Origin: Pomphorhynchus laevis
Lineage: Eukaryota; Acanthocephala; Palaeacanthocephala; Echinorhynchida; Pomphorhynchidae
Direction of reading: 5' to 3'
NCBI GenBank assembly: GCA_012934845.2
Contig: WNNJ02000251.1
Coordinates: forward strand, 62,001-126,000
Length of the DNA stretch: 64,000 nucleotides
Shown here one piece after another: positions 45,990-56,236 of this stretch (the first letter of the stretch is position 1; each line of letters starts with the position of its first letter). The notes below the pieces were generated by a model. It had not been told where the DNA came from. It worked only from the letters and a program-made list of their open reading frames with translations, and ran no database searches. The position numbers and the translations under genes were made by a program.

Positions 45990-48345
45990 ACTTGTTAACT
46001 TATCGGCTAACTCATGTACAGCGTTTGACGAAGCAGTCCAAACATTGGAGTTACTCTTCCGTTAAGCCACGCAATATCATTTACAACCGTCACTTACTTT
46101 CAACGAGCAAGCAGAATGCGGATCAAACAGTCGATCAGATTTTCGAAGGTCTTATGAACATGGGTAAATATTGTGAATTTACTGTAGTCTCGGCGGACGA
46201 ACATATGTCTGAGTATGTCTGAGTAAGAACATATGTAAAGATTGTGAATTTACTGCAGTCTCGGCGGACGAACATATGCCTGAGTATGTTCGTGATTCGC
46301 TCATTCGTGGTTTACGCTCGCCAACGATAAGACAACGTCTTTTCGAACGCACGACTCTAACATTACGAGAATCGTTTGATATTGCGTGTAGTCTGGAACA
46401 AGCCGAGTAGCAAGCTTTAAGCTATCAATGTTCAAGTAATTACAATACTTATACATCTGTATCCGTTTGTCAATGCAAAAATTACGAAACCAACGAAAAT
46501 AATAATGATGAGACTACACTCGCAGCAGTACGCCAAGCATGTTTTTTTGTAGTGACAGGAGACATTCACGAAATATCTGTCCATCTCGCACTGTAAAATG
46601 TCGAAAATGTGGTAAATTAGGCCATTTTGCAAAGGTCTGTAGATCTAGCTCGCAGACTAACTCAGATCGCGTAAATCAGATCGATGTGGGGTCTCTCTCG
46701 TATCAGCTACTATCTAAAATACTAAACCGAATGACCGTGGATATCTAGATCAACAGTGTTATTTTGTGCGCTCTAATCGACACTGGGAGCGCTGCGAATT
46801 TCATTTCTGTATCGTCGGTAGTTAATTGTAAGTTAAACACACATCCATGTGATGAAACAGTCTATCTAGCTTCGAAGACTAGACAATGTAAAATATCACA
46901 ATTATGCTCAGCAACAATATCGTACCACGGAACTGTCATAAATGAGGTAGAGATGTATGTCATGAATGGCTTATGTGCAGAAGTCATTCTCGGTTATCCA
47001 TTCTTGTCTTGTTTTGAGAAGTGAAGTATATCGTTTGGTGGTTCAGAAAATGCATTATGCTTACATACCGATGTAAACCACACTTTCGACTACCATGTCC
47101 TAAATTGTTCAATCGACAAAAGCCCGAAAGTTTCCCACAACAAACCAAATCGCGACGCCGAACTCCGGAACAATATCATCTTATCAAACAGGAAATTCAG
47201 CGATTATTACGAGAAGGAATCATTGAGAAGAGCTATTCTCCCTGGCGTGATCAAGTACTCATCGTGACAAATCGAAATGGTAAGAAACGAATGGTGATCG
47301 ACTACTCATCGACCATCAACAAATTTACTTTGGTTGACGGATACCCTTTACCTCGCACGGATGATATTGTAGAGAAAATATCTCGATATCGGTATTTCAG
47401 TTTATGTAATCTCAAGTCGGCTTATCACCATATTCCACTATCGAAGGATGATATGGAATTCACGCCTTTCGAAGCTGCAGGATGCCTATACCAATATAAA
47501 AGAATGCAGTTTGGGCTCACGAATGGGGTCGCAGCCTTCCAAAGAATCATAGATCACATTATATCCAGCGAGGGTTTACGTGGTGTCTTTGCGTATTTGG
47601 ACGACTTGGTAATCATCGGGTTTATAAATGATGAACACGATTTCAACTTGCAGCGATTCATCGTAACGACAAATAAATACAACCTGCGCATCAATCAAGA
47701 TAAAACGGTGCATTGTTTACAATCAATCAGTATGTTGGAATATATAATCGGGAATGATCAAATTCGGCCGAATCCTGAACGAATACGACCGCTGCTTAAC
47801 ATCCGTGTACCTGCAAATAGAAAAGAGCTCGATTGTGTAAAAAGAATGTTTACGTATTACTCTCAATGGATCCCGTTGCCACCACCTGCTGTCGCAGCAT
47901 TCAATAACTTGAAAGATATCCTTGCATCCTCTGCTAAAACTGCAATTTCGCCAGATATACCATTCGTCGTTGAAAGTGACGCTTCACAATTCGCTGTGTC
48001 TGCTATTCTAACCCAACTCGGTCGTCCAGTCGCTTTCTTCTCGCGGGTTCTATCCAACAGTGATAAGCGCCAGTCATCAGTTGACTTAGAAGCTCTAGCT
48101 ATAGTAGAATCCTTAAGATACTGGAGGCATTATTTGATTGGTAGGCGTCTTACGGTGTTAGCTGATTAGATATCGATCGACTTCATATTCTCACTACCAC
48201 AAAAAGTAATATAAACAATAACAAGCTGTGTCGATGGAAATTGGAACTATCCGAATTTGATTATGAGATCAAACACAGACCGGGACATGATAACCAAGGT
48301 ACCCACACTCTATCTCGACATTCGTGCATGATTGTGATTCGAGAT
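45990..48345 (+). pseudogene. Gypsy-type LTR retrotransposon fossil (gag-pol part)
   Basis: A broken copy of a Ty3/Gypsy-family element. Parts seen in the usual order: gag-like region (45990-46420), CCHC zinc knuckle (about 46590-46640), aspartic protease with an ALIDTGSAANF motif (46764-47020), reverse transcriptase (47021-47860, with the Gypsy-type YLDD box) and RNase H (47930-48330). No integrase, chromodomain, envelope or clear LTRs are visible. It is interrupted several times, roughly five or more, and lacks its 3' third. It is moderately old by the amount of decay. Confidence 0.85.
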
Positions 48346-48389
48346 ACACTCGAATTCCTACGAATTCGAGTGTATGAAGTCCTAATCGA

Positions 48390-48615
48390 AATTTACGATT
48401 ATTTTTACTCTTACCTAGTTTCATATAGACATTTATCAGCGTTCAGTTTCGTACCCGTAGCTACACTACATTTGTGTATTCTTTCAATGTCGTCACGTAA
48501 AGACCCGTATACTGTTTATATTATTGAGAGGTTTTCCGTAATATCAAGCAAGTGTTCTGGATTCTTAATATTAAGTCATTAAGATAAACAATCAATAAAA
48601 GAGAACCAAGTACAA
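48390..48615 (-). pseudogene. Short CR1-like LINE RT scrap
   Basis: On the minus strand VLGSLLLIVYLNDLILRIQN then TCLILRKTSQ matches the family C RT stretch ALGPLLFITFLNDLQLRIEN at 59.7 kb. It directly abuts the 3' end of the family B element, so LINE B probably inserted here. Confidence 0.7.
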
Positions 48616-48624
48616 TTGAAAAAA

Positions 48625-51600
48625 AAATTATTTTAACATGGCAAATGCGTGCCGGCGCACGCTTACATGACCACAACAAAACAAAAATGTAAATCATGTG
48701 TCGAGAAGGTGTGAAAGGAGGAGGTGTTTGAATGTGATAAAGGAGGGGGCGCGGCGGACGTCGAGACGGAGTTGATTCCAGGCGAGTGAGGCGACGACGA
48801 GGAAGGGTCGAAGACCGTAGTTGTTGGAGTAATTGGGAACGTGGAGTAAGAGGGTATGACGGGAACGCAGCAATAGCGAGGTGGGGCGAGTGTCGTCTAA
48901 GAAAGGAAGGTTGATGAATGATGGGGAGCCGACAGCGATAAGACCAAAGGTTACGAGAAGAAGGCAGAGTTTGATGCGGATGTGGATGGTGGGACAAAAG
49001 AGTTGGACAAAATATGTGGATGTGTGGTCAAAGCGACGGAGACGAAAGATCACTCGAACGGCGGTGTTGATTATTCGTTGTAGGGGTAGGATAATGAATT
49101 TTGGAGAATTGGTGAAAAGGCTAAAGCAGTAATCCATTTTAGACAAACGAAGCGATGAAAGAAGAGACAAACAAGAACGGAAGTCGATAAAGGGGCGGAT
49201 ACGGCGGTTGTCACGGAGAATTAAGTTACATGAGCGGACCTTGTCACGGACGAAGGGTTTCAGGGTAAAGTGATCATCAAAATGGAAGCCTAAGAAAGTG
49301 AGATTGTGGACTATGGGGATGACCGATGAGGAAAAGTTACAGTGGGAGATGTGTTTGGTTTACGGGGGAGGATCCACATTATTTTGGAATTTTCGAGGTT
49401 TAGAACGAGATGGTGATTGGAGAGACGTTCGTAGATAGAAGAAAGACAGTTGGAGGCAGAAATGCCGATGTCGTGTATGCGATGTGTTGGTGCATGAGAA
49501 TAGATGAGGATGTCATCGGGTATTGCATGACGTTAAAGGAGTAAGGTTTGATAAACGAAGAGAGATCGCCAATCAGAAGAGAGAAAAGCAGGGGACATAG
49601 GACTGAACCTTGTAGGACCCCGCAAAAAAGGAGGGAATGGGAGGATGATGAATTAGAACAGACGCGTAGGAACGGTTAGATAGATATAAGGCAAACCATG
49701 CTACGGATGAGGAAGAAAAGCCATAATCATAAGGAAGGCGAGAAAGGAGGACGGAGTGGTCGACAATGTCGAAAGCGGAGGAGAGGTCGAGGGAGATGAG
49801 AACACTATATAGAGACTTGTCTCGAGAAATGAGTAAGTCGTTGTACACTTTTATGCATGCGATTTCTGTGGAGTGATTAGAGCGGAAAGCGGATTGGAAA
49901 GGAGGTTACAGATTGGATGATGAGAGATACGCGTTGATCTGTATTAAGATAAGGCGTTCTAAGAGCTTAGAAAGAGTAGGGAGTAGTGAATTGGGGCGAT
50001 AGCTAGAAGGAAGGGAGGGGTCGAGCGATTGTTTCTTAAGGAGGGGACGAAAGATTGCGGATTTCCAGTGTAAAGGGAAGATACGACCGCGGATGGACGA
50101 GTTAAACAAGGTTGTGAGAAATGGGGATATCGATGAGCATATGGATTTTAATATGTGAGTAGGCAGGAGATCGGCAAGCGAGAAATGACGAATAATCATG
50201 TGCATTGATGTTGCACGGCGAAGAGGAGCGAGCAAGGATTGAGTTAGAAGTATGCCAGAGAGTCTTAGAGTTGAATGAAGTGATGATTTTATGCTGCAGA
50301 AGGAGTTGCATTTGGTACGTAGTAGTTTGAGATGAGACCGGCGAAGAGCAAGATAGGAATCACGGAAAGGCGGAGTAATCGAGCGGAAATCACGTCTGAG
50401 AGAGCGGTGATAGACTCGAAAAGCATGACGGAGTCGACGCTTTGAGAGTATGCATTGGATGTCAAACCACCGGGCACGGTGCAAGCGCCGGTGTGGGTGA
50501 GACATGAAGGGTAAGATAATATCGAGAGTGAATGTGAGTTCAGAGTCGAAAAGAAAGACGAGATCGTGAGGAGATGAGTATGTTATTGTGGGTAATTATA
50601 ACGATGATTTGAGTAAGGCAGAGCGGAGAAGGGAGAGGTCAAGATTTCTCCAAGGGCGACGTAGGATTGTAGGTGTGTGAGGAGGGGTGTGGTTGTGAGT
50701 GAGATTAAGGGTGACAAGAAAGTGATCGGATAGACCAGGATCGAAAATGGACAATGAGGTGTAGGCAGCAAAATGATCGGGGACAGCGATGATGTTGAGT
50801 GCCCCACCAAGGATATGTGTGGGGACAGTGGAAATGAGTTTGTAGTTATAGTTGGATAATATGTTGATGAACTGGATTTACTTGGTGGAAGAGGGGCGGT
50901 CAAGCCGGATGTTGAAGTCGCCAAGAACGATTGAAGGGATTGAGGACAAAGAACAGTGAAACAGACGATCAGCGAGTTTGGTAAAAAATAAGGCTGTACT
51001 ACCTGATGAACCATTAAGGTATACAATGGCGAGATCTGGAGTGATCGGTAGCAAGGACAGAAAGGGGGATTGATTTTGCAAAGAGACGCGGGGTGACGCG
51101 TGAATGCGACGATGCCGCCATGATTAGAGAATTTAGAAGGGCATGAGATGAGGGGGCTGGCGGATTCGACTAGGGAGCGACCGGCAGAGCGCAGACGGCG
51201 AATGAAAAGGTCGTCAGAATCTGAGTGCCAGGATTCAGTGAGTCAGAAGGGATCGATGGACTGTTTGGTGAATAGGTTGAGAATAAGATCGGATTTATTG
51301 AGAATAGATCTAGTGGTGAAGAGGCCGAGGCGGAAACCGTGTGTAGTTGTGGTTGGGGCTAGTGGAGAAGACACGTAGGGGAGATGGAGCGCTATCGAAT
51401 TTTTGGGCGGGTGCGGACAACTTGAAAATTTCCGTCGAAGTTTCGGATGGAGAGAGATGTTTCGCTGTTTTCCTCGCGACGGCATTTTTTGATGCGGGCA
51501 GATGAGAGTTTAGCTATTTCGGAGGGATTGCGATCGGGAAAAATGCGAGTGACTGAAGAGGACATGAGTTTGAATCGTTGGGAGAGGACAGAAGACGCGT

Positions 51601-52397
51601 GACTGCAATGCTTGAAAACAACTTTTAGGAGAGGGGCTGGGAAGGAATAGATTGAGAAGATTTATTTAGGCGGATGAATGCGACAGGAGAGATGTTGTTG
51701 AAAAAGGATGGTTTATCCGTAGGAACATTATACGAGAGGATGGATCTGAATGCGGAATCATCGTGGTCGACACGTGCTTGTGGAGATAAAAAGGTGGAAG
51801 GAGTGATATTAGTGACGATGACGCAACGATCGCGAGAAGGAAAGCGATTCCGTAAAGGAGGACGAGTAACGTGAGTTGGTGAGATCACGATAGGAGAGCT
51901 TTGAATTGAGGATATCAAGGGAGTAGGTTTGACAGCGGAAGACAAAGAGGATTTGGATAATATTGAGTGTGGTGAGCGATGTGAGGAAAGGTTATGAGTG
52001 GAAGAATTGTGGAGGTTGGTGGAGGTGATTTTGATTGAGGGATGTAGGTTTTTGAGAAACGAGGCAGAAGGGAAAATACGGGGGTGTCGGGAAGTGAAGA
52101 CATGTGATTAGAAGTGCATGTGATGACAGGATCAGTAGGTTGACAAAGGATATCAGAAACTACTGGGGTGGTTTGAGTGGAGACGTTGGAGGTTGATATG
52201 TCCTTATGGGATATTTCGAGTATGAGTTTGTTGGCACAAAAGCCGCATAGGAAGTCTTCTTTAGACTTACTGCTGTCGCATGTGATTGAAGTCCATAAGC
52301 TGTAGTCGTGTGTCGAGCACTGTACTTGTAGTTGATCACGGTTGGTGTCGGTCGTAGCTGTCTTCTTACGTCCTTCTATCGACGTCCTTGTGCGTTA
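48625..52397 (-). mobile_element. Family B LINE, near full-length minus-strand copy
   Basis: Reading down the minus strand: ORF1 from about 52390 (RTRTSIEGRKK ... CSTHDYSLWTSITC ... FLCGFCANKLILEIS), Pro/Ser-rich linker, RRM-like part (RDRCVIVTNI ... VAFIRLNK), EN (51485-50580; FTTRSILNKSD, GDFNIRLDRP), EN-RT linker, RT (LLPTLSKLLERLIL at 49.95 kb, LDLSSAFDIVDHSVLLSRL at 49.78 kb) and the C-terminal RT to 48694. 5' end lies just before the ORF1 start codon. About eight or more frame breaks. GC content is well above the flanks. Confidence 0.9.
48647..48662 (-). promoter_or_regulatory. 3'-tail stem-loop, LINE B (- copy)
   Basis: On the minus strand GCGTGC-GCCG-GCACGC, 6-bp stem, preceded by CATGTAA and followed by ATTTGCCATGTTAAAATAA. 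Confidence 0.85.
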
Positions 52398-52539
52398 AAA
52401 CTGTTAAATTTGCTGGATCGATCTGGAACAGGATTGATCTGGAAGTGGATTGATTGTATGTATATTAGATCTCTAATGTAAGAATTTTAATAACCAAGAC
52501 AATTTTAAAAGACTAATTAACGAAGATGATTTGTTCTTT

Positions 52540-52920
52540 ATTATCGACTAATTAACGAAGATGAAAATTTTCCAGCAAATAGAGTTGAACTCAATGAACG
52601 GGATTGACGTAGAGGGCACTCGAAAGTACTAGTAGTACATGAGCACGGAAAATACCCTCGTCATTTCCGACTGTCTCATCGAGCGGTGAATGTTTGGAAT
52701 CGTCTTCCAGTTGATGTCGTTGCGGTGCATACAATCAATGAATTTAAATCCAATATAAAGAACTGGATTCGAAATGAGAATGAGTAGTGGTTGCTGCAGT
52801 ACCTATTGTTCTGAAATATATACTGAATGATTTTTTTGATTTTTTTTCTTGTAATAATTTGTTTTTTATTAGCGATCAAAACAGCCTTATGGCTATGACC
52901 TGTAGTTTTTTAAACACAAG
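52540..52920 (+). mobile_element. Family D LINE, 3' end fragment
   Basis: Matches 62.95-63.31 kb: gaagatgaaaattttccagc ... coding PANRVELNERD.., RLSHRAVNVWNRLPVDVVAV, KSNIKNWIRNENE, then the T-rich 3' UTR and AGCCTTATGGCT hairpin (52883-52894). A 28-bp stretch (tcgactaattaacgaagatg-like) is doubled at its 5' end. 5'-truncated. Confidence 0.9.
52883..52894 (+). promoter_or_regulatory. 3'-tail hairpin AGCC-TTAT-GGCT, LINE D fragment
   Basis: 4-bp stem, loop TTAT, about 12 bases before the end of the family D homology. Same hairpin as at 63284-63295. Confidence 0.75.
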
Positions 52921-52984
52921 TTTTTATTATAAAATAATGATACAATTAAAAATTACAATCAAAAAGTTACCCGCGAATGGGCCC

Positions 52985-53117
52985 TAATATAATCATTAAT
53001 TCAGCCATCCGTAGCGGATCAACGGCTGGTTATTCCCGAATGGATTTACTGTCCGTGCTCGAACCAGTGAAATGCTGAGCGGGGACTGCGAAGACACATA
53101 GATGTTGATCGCACAAG
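52985..53117. other. Unassigned joint
   Basis: GC-richer stretch between LINE D and the RLE relic; probably the 3' end of the latter (minus strand), but no motif is readable. Confidence 0.4.
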
Positions 53118-53690
53118 GTGGAAACTTATCTTTCGTCGGATAAGTGCGATACACGTCGCATAGTCCGTTTCACGCTTATTGGCCAACATCCTGGCTATTG
53201 CCTTCAGAAAGCAATCTCCGGCCTTTCCATCGCCTCCAGAAGAGGAAACACTATCGGTGTGAATTGGGCCCTCTCCACAGTTTCAATACGTTCAAGGTAA
53301 CGGACGTGTTTGCGCGACTCGTGATAGCTGTGGACTGATAAAGGCGATCTCTAAGAATAGGAAGCAGCATGACAATTGAATACAGCGACGTCCATAAAAA
53401 CGCGATCGCTTCGTCTTCCGAACAGACCCGTGCACACGACATAAAGTCTCGCTTCACTGTCACGTGAAGTTGTAGCTGACTCAAACTGAACAAAGGGATC
53501 TATGGGACTTAGCACGGGCTTAATTGCGACACACGGAGTGACTTTAGTCAAGAGGTCGGCAAGTGTGTCACGTATTAGGTTATGCCTTATGATTGTGAGT
53601 GCGCCTCTACCGCACGAGAGCGAGTGAACTGTGCTATTCTTAGAACCACAACTACAATGTGCTGGTGCATCCGTAGGTGTTAGTCAATAT
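53118..53690 (-). pseudogene. Family F-type R2-like endonuclease relic
   Basis: Minus strand: CSCGSKNSTVHSLSCGRG (CCHC), IIRHNLIRDTLADLLTKV (RHN..RD), PCVAIKPVLSPIDPF, SEARLYVVCTGLFG (family form ARLD.., catalytic Asp replaced by Tyr), RVFMDVAVFNCHAASYS (the D-V nuclease strand), then ESRKHVRYLERIETVERAQF and TPIVFP. This is the zinc-finger plus PD-(D/E)XK module found after RTs of the type at 30.9-33.1 kb. At least two frame breaks. Confidence 0.72.
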
Positions 53691-54289
53691 CGACCATTCA
53701 CAGCGTGCCTAAACTCGTGGGGGGGATAAACGGAACCAGTCTGCTTCGATTGGTTTTGTTGTCAACCAATTCAACGCTCCTTTCTACGACGCAAATTCTA
53801 GAGATAAACATGTGCTCGCATCGTTGACTTCAATTATTTGATCGCGGCGTCGTTTAATTGTAATTTCCTTTAAGTTCTTGACCTGTAGTAATAATAATAG
53901 TTCCTGAAATTTCTAACGCTTATCTAATGTATAAATTTCAGATTGAAAAAGGCTGCACGAACAGGCGAAATATTTAAATAAAATTCAAGAGCTTTAATTC
54001 TCGGGATGCATCACACACAAAAAATTTTTTTGACCCTAATACAGTATTATTCGATATTTTATATTAAGATTAAAGGTTAAAATAAAAGGCAATTTTTATG
54101 ATTGATTAATAAATAACATACATTGTGTCACCCGATAGTTCCTGGAAATTAAAAAACTATACCTGATAGTTCCTGGAAATTAAAAAAAAATTAAATACAG
54201 ATCAGGATGGTAATATTTTTAATAAATATACCTGATAGTTTCTTGGAATTAAAAAAGTTAAAATACAGATCAGGATGGATATTATTATT
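53691..54289. other. Spacer with CCTGATAG repeats
   Basis: No gene seen. At 54130-54285 the unit acctgatagttcctggaaatt occurs three times, with two copies of tacagatcaggatgg as inverted partners. A leader piece of the core-repeat unit (aatttttatgattgattaat) lies at about 54088. Confidence 0.55.
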
Positions 54290-54300
54290 CTTACAAGGCT

Positions 54301-54314
54301 TAGCCATAAGGCTA
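54301..54314 (-). promoter_or_regulatory. 3'-tail hairpin, LINE C
   Basis: TAGCC-TTAT-GGCTA, 5-bp stem, followed on the minus strand by AGCCTTGTAAGAATAATAATA. Same loop and stem core as the family D hairpins. Confidence 0.75.
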
Positions 54315-54710
54315 TTTTGCCTGATCAAAGTTTAAAAAAATAAAACTAAAAAATAAGAAACGAAAAAGTCAACAAGCAAAAAAACAAATCACTGCAAATA
54401 TGTCCATGACTCGCTTCTCGTTTTCTTGATGATCCATGTCCAATATTTTTTTGAACAAATGCAGACTTTGGGATGAAGCAATTTCCTCATGCAGAGAATT
54501 CCACATATTAAGTACCCTGTGCGACAGTCTTCAGCATTTTGGATACCTACCATGCCTTGTTTTATAGACAGTTTTGCTGTGACCTCTCAAAATCGATAAA
54601 CGTAATATGATCGAACCACTCGGATAACCGTTTAAACGGTGTATAAGCGCATACATTCCTATCAAGTCAAGAAACAAAAATCGTGATGATATCGGTTAAA
54701 AAAAGAATTG

Positions 54711-54718
54711 ATTATTAA
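54711..54718. repeat. Target-site duplication, left, of LINE A copy 1
   Basis: ATTATTAA here recurs at 59183-59190 at the other end of the element. With one copy and the LINE taken out of account, the two C fragments are spaced as in family D to within one or two bases. Confidence 0.75.
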
Positions 54719-54730
54719 AGTACTTACAAT

Positions 54731-54866
54731 TATTCCTGTCAGTTCCAGATTATTCCTGTCAGTTCCAGATTATTCCTGTCAGTTCCAGATTATTCCTGTC
54801 AGTTCCAGATTATTCCTGTCAGTTCCAGATTATTCCTGTCAGTTCCAGATTATTCCTGTCAGTTCC
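54731..54866 (+). repeat. Seven 20-bp repeats in LINE A leader
   Basis: tattcctgtcagttccagat is repeated at 54731, 54751, 54771, 54791, 54811, 54831 and 54851 (last copy changes after agttcc). The array lies inside the target-site duplications, so it belongs to the element. It could be a 5' promoter monomer array as in some L1 elements; that role is inferred. Confidence 0.95.
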
Positions 54867-54911
54867 GCTCGCTACGCTCGCGGATTGAGCTCAATCTATC
54901 GATAAAAGGTC

Positions 54912-56236
54912 ATGCCTAAAAAAGCGCGATCTCAGATCCCTGTTCCTGATCAACAATCTTCCACATCTAAATGCAATGATGGTTATACCAGCTTTGAAGT
55001 TGGATGCGATTCCAAAGATTGCGATGTATGGACACTTGTTCGTGTTAAAATATCCGACCACTCAGTGTATAAACTTAAACATTTCACTTGCGGTTTTTGT
55101 ACATCAGTACGACTACTACAGTTATCCTGCTCATCTACTCCTGTATCACACACTACCACTCAGACCAATGCTGTTTTAGATGTTTCCCTCGCATCAACAC
55201 CTGACTTCGCATCATATAATCCCATTATTGAACCTACTCTCTCACACACTCCTCGTTCAACTACGTACCAAACTTCCATTAATCTTTCTCATTCTAACAA
55301 TGCTAACGGCAAAGCTTTTCATCTCGTACCTCCTCTTTCCTATTCCTCCCCCAATCTAAATAAATCTCAAACTTCTTTATTCTCCTCACGAACTCCTTAC
55401 TCGACCCCCCTGTATCACCTCTCAATAATTTACACCCTTCCATCAAAATCATTTCCAGTAACATTTCCGATCAACTAATTCAACACTCCATTCCTGTCAC
55501 TCATGCCCCAACCTATTTTAATTCTCCTTACTCTACCTCCCACGTAACACTTCCCAATAAGTTACATCCTTCATTTAAAATCATATCCAGTCACATCTCT
55601 GATCAACCGATTCAACACCCCGCTCCTGTCACACTTGCTCCAACCAATATTAATTCTTTATCAAGCACCCCTGTCATTTCCACTTCTATCTGCTCATCTA
55701 CCTCGACTCCAACCAGCTCTGTCCGTCCACCACTTCCACGAAATCGTTTTCCTTCGCGCGATCGCTGTATAATCATATCAAACTTAAAGCTTTCCGAATC
55801 TGCTTCTCCACAATCTCGCCTCGATGATGATGTATCTGCTTTCAGGTCTATCCTAGCAACCATTCTTCCTGATGATAACCCATCACTCTTCAATAATATC
55901 GCTCCTGTATCCTTTATTCGTTTAAACAAATCCACTAAATCAAATCATCTCAGTCCTCCACTCTTAAAAATCGTTTTCCGACATAGTTCACATGCCTCTT
56001 CGGTACTCTCCCAACGTTTTAAACTTCTTACCACTTCATCTACTTGCCGTATCTTTCCTGACCGCTCCCCTTCTGATATTGCCCAGCTCAATTTAGCTCG
56101 CATTGAAAAACATCGACGTGAAACAAACGGCGAGTCATCCTTATCTATACGTAAAATCAACGGAAATTTTCACGTTCTTCACACAAGGCCAAAAATTCGA
56201 TGGCGTCCCATCTCTCCCCCTTGTCTTCTTCGCTAG
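54912..56236 (+). CDS. LINE A ORF1 protein (one frame break)
   Basis: Starts MPKKARSQIPVPDQQSSTSK. Residues 21-63 form a Cys/His module (C21, C32, C37, W40, H50, H57, C60, C63; GCDSKDCDVWT ... FTCGFC) that resembles a PHD-type finger. A Ser/Thr/Pro-rich middle follows with an internal duplication (LHPS.KIISS.ISDQ.IQH, at about 55430 and 55560). An RRM-like part follows (RDRCIIISNLKLSESASPQS, PVSFIRLNKST, LLKIVFRHSS). The frame changes near the six-C run at 55405-55410; before it frame 54912 applies, after it the frame ending at TAG 56234-56236. Such ORF1 proteins bind their own RNA. An assembly error in the C-run is possible. Confidence 0.8.

Larger units (their letters stand above)
54290..54718 (-). 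mobile_element. Family C LINE, 3' part
   Basis: Minus strand PISSRFLFLDLIGMYALIHR, LNGYPSGSIILRLSILRGHS, GRYPKC, RLSHRVLNMWNSLHEEIASS, QSLHLFKKILD. It aligns with the family D end (ERFLLFDLLAMYRLVN, GRRGHSK, FRLSHRAANVWNRLP) and supplies exactly what the C fragment ending at 59191 lacks. One in-frame stop. Tail hairpin at 54301-54314, then a GAATAATAATA end. It is separated from the rest of C by the inserted LINE A. Confidence 0.88.

Noticed and set aside
45990-48345. Gypsy copy as an active element
   Set aside because: It is interrupted several times and lacks integrase and recognisable LTRs; it is a fossil.
51148-52103. Plus-strand open frames over 48.6-52.4 kb
   Set aside because: These are antisense shadows of the minus-strand LINE B, rich in Arg/Gly because of its composition.
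54731-54866. Regular 20-bp array as a CRISPR array
   Set aside because: Units are directly adjacent with no spacers, the context is a eukaryotic LINE leader, and no cas-like gene is present.
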